A DNA stretch of 64,000 bases from CAHJXF01 sp038254545 (GTDB taxonomy: Bacteria > Pseudomonadota > Gammaproteobacteria > Burkholderiales > Burkholderiaceae_D): the NCBI GenBank assembly GCA_038254545.1, contig JBBSGB010000017.1:1-64000 (forward strand). Reading direction: 5' to 3'. This document shows positions 54,251 to 63,226 of the stretch, piece after piece. The notes below the pieces were generated by a model. That model was not told the origin of the DNA. It saw nothing but the letters and a program-made list of their open reading frames with translations, and ran no database searches. The position numbers and the translations under genes were made by a program. Positions within the stretch are counted from its first letter, which is position 1, and the number at the start of each line of letters is the position of its first letter.

Positions 54251-54310
54251 CAGCCACGCAGTCGGCGGCGCACTCAGCGACTCATGCAGCGACGCACTCA
54301 GCCACGCACT
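54251..54310. repeat. Five-unit degenerate 12-bp tandem repeat at the proA 3' end
   Basis: Five back-to-back 12-base units: CAGCCACGCAGT, CGGCGGCGCACT, CAGCGACTCATG, CAGCGACGCACT, CAGCCACGCACT. They fill the spacer between the hybrid kinase and proA and include the proA stop codon (54298-54300). Confidence 0.8.
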
Positions 54311-55575
54311 TCGCCGTGGCCGAAGACCACGTACTTGAGGCTGGTCAATCCTTCCAGACCCACCGGGCCGCGCGCGTGAAGCTTGTCGTTGGAGATGCCG
54401 ATCTCTGCGCCCAGGCCGAATTCGAAACCATCGGCAAAACGCGTCGATGCATTGACCATCACCGAGGCCGAATCGACTTCTCGCAAAAACCGCAGCGCGC
54501 GCACGTAGTCTGCCGTCACGATGGTGTCGGTGTGCTTCGAGCCGTGCGTGTTGATGTGATCGATGGCGGCGTCGATATCGGGCACGATCGCGATCGACGC
54601 GATCGGCGCCAGCCATTCGGTGTCGAAGTCATCGGGCCCGGCGGCAACCGAGGCGATGCCCGCGGCATCGAGCAGCGCGCGGGTCTCCGGGCAGACGCGC
54701 ATCTCGACGTTCTTGTCTGTGTAGATGCGGCCGATGCGCGGCAGGAATTCTGCGGCGACGGCGCGCGCGACCAGCAACGTCTCCATCGTGTTGCAGGTGC
54801 CGTAGCGTTGCGTCTTCGCGTTGTCGGCGATGCGCGCGGCAACGTCGAGATCGGCTCGATCGTCGACATAGACATGGCACAGGCCATCGAGGTGCTTGAT
54901 CATCGGCACGCGCGACTCGCGCATCAGGCGTGCGATCAATCCCTTGCCGCCGCGCGGCACGATCACGTCGATGTATTCGGGCATCGTGATCATCGCGCCC
55001 ACGGCGGCGCGGTCGGTGCTGGCTATCACCTGTACGATGTCGGCCGGCAGCCCCGCGGCCGCGAGCCCTTCGTGGATCAGGGCTGCGAGCGCGCGATTGC
55101 ATCGCAAGGCCTCCGAGCCGCCGCGCAGGATCGCGGCGTTGCCCGACTTGATGGTCAGGCCCGCCGCATCGACGGTCACGTTGGGACGCGCCTCGTAGAT
55201 GATGCCGACCACGCCGAGCGGCACGCGCATGCGGCCGACCTGGATACCCGACGGCCGGTAGCGCAGTTCGCTGATCTCACCGATCGGGTCGGGAAGCGCC
55301 GCGATCTGCTCGAGTCCTTCGGCCATGCCGGCAATGCCTGTGTCCGAGAGCGCGAGACGATCGAGCATCACCGCGTCCAGACCTGCGTTTTTCGCGGCGG
55401 CGAGATCTTCGGCATTGGCCGCTTTCAATGCGGCCGCTTCGCGCCGGATGGCGCGCGCGATGGCGACGAGCGCCGCGTTCTTGGTCTGCGTGTCGGCCTT
55501 GGCGATCACGCGCGACGCCACGCGCGCGGCCGCGCCCATGTGTTGCAGAGTCGCTTGAATGTCGATCGCGTTCAT
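54298..55575 (-). CDS. proA: Gamma-glutamyl phosphate reductase
   Basis: 425 residues; second step of proline synthesis, an NADPH-dependent aldehyde-dehydrogenase-fold enzyme. Catalytic Cys261 in QRYGTCNTMETLL; other blocks are YEARPNVTVDAAGLTIKSGNA, VDVIVPRGGKGLI-type and KLHARGPVGLEGLTSLKYVV at the C-terminus. ATG 55575 (MNAIDIQATL) is 19 bases after holA; a start at 55614 would overlap holA. The 3' end runs into a 12-bp repeat array. Confidence 0.95.
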   Translation of the reverse strand: MNAIDIQATLQHMGAAARVASRVIAKADTQTKNAALVAIARAIRREAAALKAANAEDLAAAKNAGLDAVMLDRLALSDTGIAGMAEGLEQIAALPDPIGEISELRYRPSGIQVGRMRVPLGVVGIIYEARPNVTVDAAGLTIKSGNAAILRGGSEALRCNRALAALIHEGLAAAGLPADIVQVIASTDRAAVGAMITMPEYIDVIVPRGGKGLIARLMRESRVPMIKHLDGLCHVYVDDRADLDVAARIADNAKTQRYGTCNTMETLLVARAVAAEFLPRIGRIYTDKNVEMRVCPETRALLDAAGIASVAAGPDDFDTEWLAPIASIAIVPDIDAAIDHINTHGSKHTDTIVTADYVRALRFLREVDSASVMVNASTRFADGFEFGLGAEIGISNDKLHARGPVGLEGLTSLKYVVFGHGEVRG

Positions 55576-55594
55576 GCGGGCCGGCGCCGTCTGA

Positions 55595-56629
55595 CTATTT
55601 GCCGCGGCCGGCAATGATCATGCCCAGCCGCGACAATTCGGTCCATGCGTCGGCCATTGCAGGACCCTGCGCGCTGCGCAGTCCCTTGACGACGCGATCG
55701 ATCTCGGCCGCGCGCGCGAGCGCCCCGCGCAGGGTCGAAAGCGAGAGGCGCTTCATCGCCGGCTCGAACAATCGCTCACGCGCGCCCCATACGCGCAGTT
55801 GCCGCAGCAGGCCGCCCAGCGATTGTCCCTTCGCGACTGCGAGCTTGGCGCGCAGCAGGGCACGCACTTCTTCGGTCATCGCCCAATGCACCAGCACTGG
55901 CGATTCGCCTTCGCCCTTCAAGCCATCGACCATGCGCGCGACGCGCGCCGCATCGCCGGCCAGCATCGCCTCGCCGAGCTTGAAGACGTCGTAGCGCGCG
56001 ACGTCGAGCACGGCATCGCGCACGTCATCGAAGCTGAGCTTGCCGCGCGGATGCAGCAGCGCGAGTTTCTGTACTTCCTGATGCGCGGCCAGCAGATTGC
56101 CTTCGACGCGATCGACGATGAAGGACAGTGCCTCGCGGTCGGCGCTCTGGCCAAGCGCTGCGAGGCGCTCGGCGATCCAGTTCGGCAGCCGCGTGCGATC
56201 GATCAGTGGCGCTTCTATCGCAACGCCTGCGGCCTGCAGCGCGGTGAACCATGTCGAGCTTCTGGCTTCGCCCCGGAGGCCCGGCAGCGTGATCACTGTG
56301 ATCGTGTCGGTGGATTTGCTCACGCTCTTCACATGCGCCTGCAACGCGAGCGAACCCTCCTTGCCCGGTTTGCCGCCGGGGATACGGACTTCGATCAGCT
56401 TGCGGTCGCCGAACAGCGACAGGCTCTGGCCGCTTTCGGCAAGGCGGCTCCAGCGAAACCAGCGATCGACTTCGAGCAGGTCGCGCTCCGCATAGCCGGC
56501 TGCGCGCGCGGCCGCACGGATCCTGTCGGACGCTTCGATCGCCAGCAGATGCTCGTCGCCGTGCACCACGTACAGCGGTGCCAGCGTCTTCGCGAGGTGC
56601 GCGTCGAGCGCGTCGAGCCTGAGATTCAT
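55595..56629 (-). CDS. holA: DNA polymerase III delta subunit
   Basis: 344-residue clamp-loader subunit that opens the beta clamp. N-terminal domain I contains PLYVVHGDEHLLAIEASDRIRAAA (the region that binds beta); the central lid and C-terminal collar helices follow (LAAHQEVQKLALL, FKLGEAMLAGDAARVARMV). No Walker motif, as expected for delta. Gene order lptE-holA-proA is standard in this group; it begins 22 bases after lptE. Confidence 0.94.
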   Translation of the reverse strand: MNLRLDALDAHLAKTLAPLYVVHGDEHLLAIEASDRIRAAARAAGYAERDLLEVDRWFRWSRLAESGQSLSLFGDRKLIEVRIPGGKPGKEGSLALQAHVKSVSKSTDTITVITLPGLRGEARSSTWFTALQAAGVAIEAPLIDRTRLPNWIAERLAALGQSADREALSFIVDRVEGNLLAAHQEVQKLALLHPRGKLSFDDVRDAVLDVARYDVFKLGEAMLAGDAARVARMVDGLKGEGESPVLVHWAMTEEVRALLRAKLAVAKGQSLGGLLRQLRVWGARERLFEPAMKRLSLSTLRGALARAAEIDRVVKGLRSAQGPAMADAWTELSRLGMIIAGRGK

Positions 56630-56651
56630 CAGGACGCGGGCTTACGCGAGC

Positions 56652-57188
56652 TCACGACGCGGTGGGCTCGGGCTTGGCGGCCGCGAGCCGGCGCAGCAAC
56701 TGCTGCACGAGATCGGACTGCATGTCGCGATAGAGCAGGTTCTCTTCGGCCTCCTTCGCGAGCTGCGTATTCTCGTTGACCGAGATGTTGCGCTTCAAGG
56801 TGATGCGCGTGGGCGGAATGAAGTCGCGCCCCTTGGGGTCGTCGACCTTGAAGACGAAGGTATAGAAGAGGTTGTACTCGCGCACGCGGCCGTCGGCGTT
56901 CAGGCTGAGGATTTCCTTTTCGCGCGATTCGCCGAGCACATGCAAACGCGCATCGGCAAGCGCCGCGTCGTCGACGAGGCGGGTCGACGTGCCGCTGCGG
57001 ATGTAGCGCCTGAACTCTGTTCCCAGCGGCGACGCGTCGGAGAAGCCCACCCACAGCGTGCGAAAAGGAAGCTCGGTCGATCCACGCAACTGGAAGCCGC
57101 AGCCGGCGAGCATCGCCGCCACGAGCAGGCCGAACGCAATCGCAAGGCCTCGCGATCCGAGGAGAGACAACTGATCGATCGCCTTCAT
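56652..57188 (-). CDS. lptE: LPS-assembly lipoprotein LptE
   Basis: 178 residues; outer-membrane plug of LptD in lipopolysaccharide export. Signal peptide with lipobox MLAGC (Cys30), then GFQLRGSTELPFRTLWVG, the LptE opening. ATG 57188 has AAGGA about ten bases upstream; the GTG at 57206, which overlaps the leuS stop by four bases, is a possible earlier start adding six residues. Confidence 0.93.
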   Translation of the reverse strand: MKAIDQLSLLGSRGLAIAFGLLVAAMLAGCGFQLRGSTELPFRTLWVGFSDASPLGTEFRRYIRSGTSTRLVDDAALADARLHVLGESREKEILSLNADGRVREYNLFYTFVFKVDDPKGRDFIPPTRITLKRNISVNENTQLAKEAEENLLYRDMQSDLVQQLLRRLAAAKPEPTAS

Positions 57189-57202
57189 CGGTGATTCATC
57201 CT

Positions 57203-59914
57203 TCACGCAACCACATTCACGAGCCGCCCCGGCACGAACACGATTTTCTTCGGTGTGCCGGTCACGAATTTCATTACGGCCTCATCGGCGAGCGCGGCCG
57301 CTTCGATGGTCGCGCGGTCGGCGTCGGCCGGCACGCGGATCGTGCTGCGCAGCTTGCCGTTGACCTGCACCACCAGTTCGACCTCATCCTGGAGAAGGGC
57401 CGACTTGTCTACTTGAGGCCATGGAGCATCTATGATCGGCCCGTGCACGGCTACAAAGCCGAGTTCGTTCCACAGCGTGTGCGTGATGTGCGGCGCGACC
57501 GGATAGAGAACGCGCAACAGCAGGCCGAGACCTTCGGTGATGATGGCGGCCTTCGCCCCGCGCGCGCTGTCGAGCGTGTTCAACATCTTCATGGCGGCCG
57601 AGACCACGGTGTTGTACTGCAACCGCTCGTAATCGAACTGTGCCTGCTTGAGGGTCGCGTGCAATTCGAAGCGCATCATCCTGTCGTCGGAGAGGGTTTG
57701 CGGTTCCATCGATTGGGGCGACACGCGGCCGTCGGCCTTCGCCTGCATCGCGAACGTCCAGAGTCGATGCATGAAACGAAACACACCCTGTGCGCCGCTG
57801 TCCGACCATGCGGCGCTTTGCTCGGGCGGCGCTGCGAACATCGAGAACGCGCGCGCCGTGTCGGCGCCGAAGCGTTCGATGATGGCGCGCGGCTCGACCA
57901 CATTGTTCTTGGACTTCGACATCTTCTCGTTGCCGCCCAGCATCACGGGCTGGCCATCTTCAATCGCGATCGCACCGATCGGCTTGCCGCGCTCGTCGTG
58001 CTTGACTTCGACTTCGCCGGGATAGAACCATCTGGTCTTGCCCGCAGCGTCTTCGCGATAGAAGCACTCGTTGGTCAGCATGCCCTGCGTGAACAGGCGC
58101 GTGAAAGGCTCGCCGAATTTCACGAGGCCCATGTCCCGCATGACCTTGGTCCAGAAGCGCGCGTAGAGCAGGTGCAGGATCGCGTGTTCGATGCCGCCGA
58201 TGTACTGATCCATCGGCATCCAGTAGTCGTTGCGCCCGTCGACCATGGAAGTGCTCGCATCGGGCGAGCAATAGCGCATGTAGTACCACGACGAATCGAC
58301 GAATGTGTCCATCGTGTCGGTCTCGCGCTCGGCCGGCTTGCCGCAGCGCGGGCAGGTGCAATCGACAAACGCGGCGCACTTCTTCAAGGGGTTGCCGTGG
58401 CCCTCCGGCACGAGGTCTTCGGGCAACACCACCGGCAGGTCGGCTTCGGGTACCGGCACGTCGCCGCACGCCAGGCAATGGATGATCGGGATCGGCGTGC
58501 CCCAGTAGCGCTGGCGGCTGATGCCCCAATCGCGCAGGCGCCAGGTGGTGGTCTTCTCGCCGAGCCTCTTGGCCGCGAGGTCGCGTGCGATCGCGTCGGT
58601 CGCAGCATTGAAGTCCATGCCGTCGTAGATGCCCGAGTGGACGCAGGTGCCGTATTCCGCGAACGCCGGTCGCCACTCGGCCCAGGCCGATTCGTCGGTG
58701 CGCGGTGTCGATGCGGTCATCGAGTCGGGCGCGATTGTCATGGCCGGTCCGGGTTCCGCCGTGGCCTCGGCGACGGCCTCGGGATCCTTCTTTGCCCATG
58801 ACCCGGGCAGCACCACCGGTTTGATCGGCAGCCCGTATTTCTTCGCGAACTCGAAGTCGCGCTCGTCGTGCGCCGGCACGCCCATCACCGCGCCTTCGCC
58901 GTAACTCATCAGCACATAGTTCCCGACCCATACCGGCACAAGTTCGCCCGAGAGTGGATGCGTGACGTGGAAGTGCGTCGTCATGCCCTTCTTTTCCATC
59001 GCCGCGATATCGGCCTCTGCGACCCCGCCCTTCAAGCACTGCTCGATGAAGGCCTGCAACGCGGGCTGGCCTTTCGCGAGATGAAGCGCCAACGGATGCT
59101 CGGCAGCGACCGCGACGAACGACACGCCCATCAGCGTGTCGGCGCGCGTGGTGAAGACGCGCAGCTCTTCCTTTCTGCCGTCGATCTCGTAGGGAAACGC
59201 AAGCGTCACGCCTTCGCTCTTGCCGATCCAGTTGCGCTGCATGGTCTTGACGCGCTCGGGCCATGCCAGCTCGTCGAGAGTGGACAGCAACTCTTCCGCA
59301 TAGTCGGTGATGCGCAGGTAATACATCGGGATCTCGCGTTTCTCGACGATGGCGCCAGAGCGCCACCCGCGCCCGTCGATCACCTGCTCGTTGGCGAGCA
59401 CGGTCTGGTCGACCGGATCCCAATTGACCGTGCCTGTCTTCTTGTACGCGATGCCCTTCTCGAGCATCTTGAGGAACAGCCACTGGTTCCACTTGTAGTA
59501 GTCGGGCTTGCAGGTCGTGACCTCGCGCGACCAGTCGATTGCCAGTCCAATCGGCGCCATCTGCGCCTTCATCTCGGCGATGTTGTCGTAGGTCCACTTC
59601 GCGGGCGGAACCTTGTTTTCGATCGCCGCGTTTTCGGCCGGCATGCCGAAAGCATCCCAGCCCATCGGCATCAACACGTTGTAGCCGCTCATGCGCAAGT
59701 AACGCGCCATCACGTCGTTGATCGTGTAGTTGCGCACGTGACCCATGTGCAGCTTGCCCGACGGATAGGGAAGCATCGAGCACGCGTAGAACTTGCCCTT
59801 CGGAAAGCGCGGGTCAACCTCGCGCATTTGCCAGGCGTTGTCACGATTCCACTGTGCCTGTGCAGCGGCTTCTACGGCGCGATGATCGTAAGCAGGAATG
59901 GGGAATGCGGACAT
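57203..59914 (-). CDS. leuS: Leucyl-tRNA synthetase
   Basis: 903-residue class I synthetase. HMGH (HIGH motif, residues 56-59, in YPSGKLHMGHVRNYT), CP1 editing domain with TRADTLMG and VPAHDERDFEF, zinc-type cysteines in HCLACGD, tRNA-contact segments, and KMSKSKNN near residue 663. A polar insert of about 25 residues (AKKDPEAVAEATAEPGPA...) interrupts the editing/ZN region. First gene of the leuS-lptE-holA-proA operon. Confidence 0.97.
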   Translation of the reverse strand: MSAFPIPAYDHRAVEAAAQAQWNRDNAWQMREVDPRFPKGKFYACSMLPYPSGKLHMGHVRNYTINDVMARYLRMSGYNVLMPMGWDAFGMPAENAAIENKVPPAKWTYDNIAEMKAQMAPIGLAIDWSREVTTCKPDYYKWNQWLFLKMLEKGIAYKKTGTVNWDPVDQTVLANEQVIDGRGWRSGAIVEKREIPMYYLRITDYAEELLSTLDELAWPERVKTMQRNWIGKSEGVTLAFPYEIDGRKEELRVFTTRADTLMGVSFVAVAAEHPLALHLAKGQPALQAFIEQCLKGGVAEADIAAMEKKGMTTHFHVTHPLSGELVPVWVGNYVLMSYGEGAVMGVPAHDERDFEFAKKYGLPIKPVVLPGSWAKKDPEAVAEATAEPGPAMTIAPDSMTASTPRTDESAWAEWRPAFAEYGTCVHSGIYDGMDFNAATDAIARDLAAKRLGEKTTTWRLRDWGISRQRYWGTPIPIIHCLACGDVPVPEADLPVVLPEDLVPEGHGNPLKKCAAFVDCTCPRCGKPAERETDTMDTFVDSSWYYMRYCSPDASTSMVDGRNDYWMPMDQYIGGIEHAILHLLYARFWTKVMRDMGLVKFGEPFTRLFTQGMLTNECFYREDAAGKTRWFYPGEVEVKHDERGKPIGAIAIEDGQPVMLGGNEKMSKSKNNVVEPRAIIERFGADTARAFSMFAAPPEQSAAWSDSGAQGVFRFMHRLWTFAMQAKADGRVSPQSMEPQTLSDDRMMRFELHATLKQAQFDYERLQYNTVVSAAMKMLNTLDSARGAKAAIITEGLGLLLRVLYPVAPHITHTLWNELGFVAVHGPIIDAPWPQVDKSALLQDEVELVVQVNGKLRSTIRVPADADRATIEAAALADEAVMKFVTGTPKKIVFVPGRLVNVVA

Positions 59915-60184
59915 GGCTGAGGAACTCGATGCGCCGTTGCGTTGAGCAAGTGCAAACAGGCTGGTTCAAGGCGTGCGGACAAAGGCGTGAATTATAGCGG
60001 TGGGCTTGATCGAGCCCGCGGGCTCGGCTCGTGTCGATCCTTGCGGGCCCTGCAGCCTTTCCGGTTGATAGGGCGTTGTACCTACTTTTCTTCAGCGTTG
60101 GTCCGAGTCCATATCGCAATCTTGACATCCAAACTCTCGCGCAACCGCGCGCACTGTCAACCAATCTTTCAATCAGGAACGACC
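59915..60184. other. Intergenic region between leuS and the NHL lipoprotein gene
   Basis: 270 bases between divergent genes. A TTGACA lies at 60122-60127 but no -10 element follows at the right distance. No RNA gene or other structure recognised. Confidence 0.4.
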
Positions 60185-63115
60185 ATGATGTCCGCCTTCT
60201 TTCATATCGTTCCATCCGCCACGCCTTTAGTCGCGCGCGCCATCCGCGCACTCTGCTTTGCGTTCTGTGCCGCGCTTGTCACCGCCTGCGGCTCCGGCGG
60301 AGGGGGCAGCAGCAGTGGGGGCGGCGGATCCGGCGGCTCCGCTGCGGTTGCTCCGGTAATCGTCGCACAGCCCTCGCCACAAAGCGTCAAGGATTCACAG
60401 AGCGCGAGCTTCAGCGTTACTGCGGTCGGCTCGGCGCCGCTAACCTATCAATGGCAGCGCAGCGGTACCGCGATCGCCGGCGCCACCTCGGCCACGTACA
60501 CGATTCCGGTCGCGCAACTGAGCGACAACGGCGCGAGCTTCACCGTCACGGTGAGCAATCCCGCCGGCAGCGCGCAGAGCGCGCCGGCCACGCTCGCGGT
60601 CACCCCGGTCGCACCGAGTCTTGCGAACAATGTGCCGACGACCGTCTCGGTCGTTCTCGGCCAGACTGCCACGTTCGCGGTTACCGCCAGCGGCTCATTG
60701 CCGCTGACGTTCCAGTGGCGCCGCGGCGGCGTGCCGATCGCAGGCGCGAACAGTTCGGGCTACACGACACCCGCGACGACCTTCTCCGACAACGGCGCCG
60801 TGTTCGACGTCGTGGTCGCCAACGTTGCGGGCTCGATCACCAGCGCTCCGTTCACGCTCAACGTCACGCCGGCTCCGACGGCGGTCGCGATCACCACGCA
60901 GCCGCTGTCGCAGACCATCGCGGTCGGCGATCCGGTCACATTCACCGTTACGGCCTCCGGCACCGGTCCGATCACCTATCAATGGCTGCGTGACGGCACG
61001 GCGATTGCGGGCGCGCAGGCGTCGAGCTACACCATCCCGAGCACCGCGCAGAGCGACAGTGGCCGGCAGTTCAGCGTGCGCGCCGTCAATCCGTTGGGTT
61101 TTGCCACGAGCACGCCCGCGTTGCTGACGGTGACTTCGCGTCCGAGCGTCGCGATTCTTGCAGGCGACATCGGTGGACCGGGCGATCGCGACGGCACCGG
61201 TCGTGCCGCCGCGTTCAATGCGCCCGCCGGGCTCGCCGTCGACAATGCGGGCAACCTCTACGTCGGCGACTTCGGCAACCATTTGCTGCGCAAGGTCGCG
61301 CCGACCGGCGTCGTGACGACTGTGGCCGGATCGGCCGGCGTCGCGGGTTCGACCGACGGCTTGGGCGGTGCGGTGCGCTTCAACTTCCTGCACGCGGTCG
61401 CGACCGACGCGGCCGGCAATGCCTACGTCGCCGACTCGGGGAACAACATCATCCGCAAGGTCACACCAGGCGGCACGGTCACGACTCTCGCCGGCACGGC
61501 GGGTGTGGTGGGCTCGGCGGACGGCACCGGTGCGGCGGCGAGCTTCAGCTTCCCGACCGGCATCGCGACCGACGCGGCAGGCAACGTCTACGTCGCGGAC
61601 TTTGCCAACAACACGATCCGCAAGATCTCGCCCGCGGGCGTCGTCACGACCTTGGCCGGCACGGCGGGCGGTCCCGGCTATGCCGACGGAACGGGCCCGG
61701 CCGCGAAGTTCAATATGCCGTCGGGGCTTTCGACCGACAGCGCCGGCAATGTCTACGTGGCCGACAGCACCAACCAGGTGATCCGCAAGATCACGCCGGC
61801 CGGTGTCGTCACCACCTACGCGGGCGTGCCGGGGACACGCGGTGCCGCGGACGGCGCTGCGGCGAGTGCGAGCTTCAACGATCCGATCGCACTTGCGACC
61901 GATGCGGCCGGCAACGTGTATGTCGCCGACTTCACCAACAACACCGTACGCCAGATCACGCCTTCGGGGACGGTGTCGACCGTCGCCGGCACGGCCGGCC
62001 TGAGCGGACCGATCGACGGCGTCGGCAGCGGCGCCCGTTTCGCCGGTCCGGTCGCGATCGCGGTCGATGCCTCGGGGGTGGTATTCGTGGCCGACTCGAG
62101 CAACAGCGCGATCCGCCGTATCGACACGAACGCGGTGGTCACGACCTTCGCCGGGTCGCCGTCGCTCACCGGTGCGATCGACGCGACCGGTCGCGACGCC
62201 CGCTTCACGAGGCCGCGCGGGACCGCGACCGATGGCGCGGGCAACGTGTATGTCGCCGACTCCGGCAACCACCTGATCCGCAAGGTCACACCGGGGGGCG
62301 TGACGACCACGCTCGCGGGTCTGGCCGGGACGCCCGGCACAACCGATGGACCCGCTGCGACCGCGCGCTTCAACACGCCGATCGCCGTCGCTGTCGATGC
62401 GTCCGGCACGGTGTACGTCGCCGATTTCGTCAACAGCACGATCCGCAAGATCACCTCTGCCGGCGTCGTGTCGACGCTCGCGGGTACGGCGGGATCGCGC
62501 GGTGCGGTCAACGGCACTGGCGCTGCGGCGTCGTTCAACGGACCGATCGCGCTCGCCGTGGACGGCGTCGGCAACGTCTACGTCGCCGACTCGGGCAATC
62601 AATTGATCCGCAGGATCACGCCGGCCGGCGTCGTCTCGACCTACGCCGGCATCGCCAACCAGGCGGGCTCGGCTGATGGACCCGCGGGAAGCGCAACCTT
62701 CAGGGGCCCGTCCGGCGTTGCGGTCGATGCGGCAGGCAATGTCTATGTCGGCGATTCGGGCAACAGCACGATCCGCAAGATCGACACGACCCTGGCGGTC
62801 TCGACCATCGCCGGCTCGGTCGGTAATCCGGGTTCGATCGACGGGATCGGCACGGCGGCGTTGCTCAACAACCCGACCGGCGTGGTCGCCGACACATCGG
62901 GCAACGTCTACGTCGTCGACTCCGGGAACGGCACGGTCCGCAAGATCACGGCGGGCGTGGTCACGACCGTCGTGGGCGTCGCCGACGGGCGCATCGGCAT
63001 ACTGACTGGTGCGTTGCCCGGGCGGCTCGCCTTCCCGTTCCAGATCGCGATCGATGCGGCCGGTACGCTCTTCGTCACCGGGGCTAACGCCGTGCTCAGG
63101 CTGATCCTTCAATAA
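60185..63115 (+). CDS. Secreted lipoprotein with three Ig-like domains and twelve NHL repeats
   Basis: 976 residues. Signal peptide with lipobox VTAC (Cys35) and a Gly/Ser linker (36-52). Three Ig-like domains of 85-90 residues (about 57-143, 144-230, 231-320) share the PLTYQWQRSGTAIAGA-type core. From about 321 to 976 are twelve beta-propeller NHL repeats of about 55 residues, each with a G(N/T)xYVADxxNxxIRKI motif; the last is degenerate (GTLFVTGANAV). Probably two six-bladed propellers at the cell surface, binding protein or polysaccharide. ATG 60185 has AGGAA at six bases; the N-terminal extension to 59942 is unsupported. Function unknown. Confidence 0.85.
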   Translation: MMSAFFHIVPSATPLVARAIRALCFAFCAALVTACGSGGGGSSSGGGGSGGSAAVAPVIVAQPSPQSVKDSQSASFSVTAVGSAPLTYQWQRSGTAIAGATSATYTIPVAQLSDNGASFTVTVSNPAGSAQSAPATLAVTPVAPSLANNVPTTVSVVLGQTATFAVTASGSLPLTFQWRRGGVPIAGANSSGYTTPATTFSDNGAVFDVVVANVAGSITSAPFTLNVTPAPTAVAITTQPLSQTIAVGDPVTFTVTASGTGPITYQWLRDGTAIAGAQASSYTIPSTAQSDSGRQFSVRAVNPLGFATSTPALLTVTSRPSVAILAGDIGGPGDRDGTGRAAAFNAPAGLAVDNAGNLYVGDFGNHLLRKVAPTGVVTTVAGSAGVAGSTDGLGGAVRFNFLHAVATDAAGNAYVADSGNNIIRKVTPGGTVTTLAGTAGVVGSADGTGAAASFSFPTGIATDAAGNVYVADFANNTIRKISPAGVVTTLAGTAGGPGYADGTGPAAKFNMPSGLSTDSAGNVYVADSTNQVIRKITPAGVVTTYAGVPGTRGAADGAAASASFNDPIALATDAAGNVYVADFTNNTVRQITPSGTVSTVAGTAGLSGPIDGVGSGARFAGPVAIAVDASGVVFVADSSNSAIRRIDTNAVVTTFAGSPSLTGAIDATGRDARFTRPRGTATDGAGNVYVADSGNHLIRKVTPGGVTTTLAGLAGTPGTTDGPAATARFNTPIAVAVDASGTVYVADFVNSTIRKITSAGVVSTLAGTAGSRGAVNGTGAAASFNGPIALAVDGVGNVYVADSGNQLIRRITPAGVVSTYAGIANQAGSADGPAGSATFRGPSGVAVDAAGNVYVGDSGNSTIRKIDTTLAVSTIAGSVGNPGSIDGIGTAALLNNPTGVVADTSGNVYVVDSGNGTVRKITAGVVTTVVGVADGRIGILTGALPGRLAFPFQIAIDAAGTLFVTGANAVLRLILQ

Positions 63116-63185
63116 AGGACGAGACAAGGAAGATCCGGATCGGTCGACGGCGCTTGTCGATTCGCACAGCACGCCTCGAGATGGA

Positions 63186-63217
63186 AGAGAAAGGCCGCCC
63201 ACGGGCGGCCTTTCTCT
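63186..63217. terminator. Rho-independent terminator, probably bidirectional
   Basis: A perfect 15-bp inverted repeat, left arm 63186-63200 and right arm 63203-63217 around a two-base centre, with GC-rich core (GGCCGCCC) flanked by AAA and TTT; it serves both the NHL lipoprotein gene and the convergent binding-protein gene. Confidence 0.85.
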
Positions 63218-63226
63218 CGTCGAACG

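Noticed and set aside
51973..55617. A 1214-codon open frame on the plus strand across the hybrid kinase and proA.
   Set aside because: It is antisense to two well-supported genes, shows no domain, and is Arg/Ala/Asp/His-biased as expected from high-GC antisense frames.
60122..60127. TTGACA as a -35 element for the NHL lipoprotein gene.
   Set aside because: No acceptable -10 hexamer occurs 16-18 bases downstream.
60695..63202. An 835-codon open frame on the minus strand opposite the NHL repeats.
   Set aside because: Its repetitive Arg/Asp-rich translation mirrors the sense repeats; the sense strand has a lipoprotein signal and clear domains.
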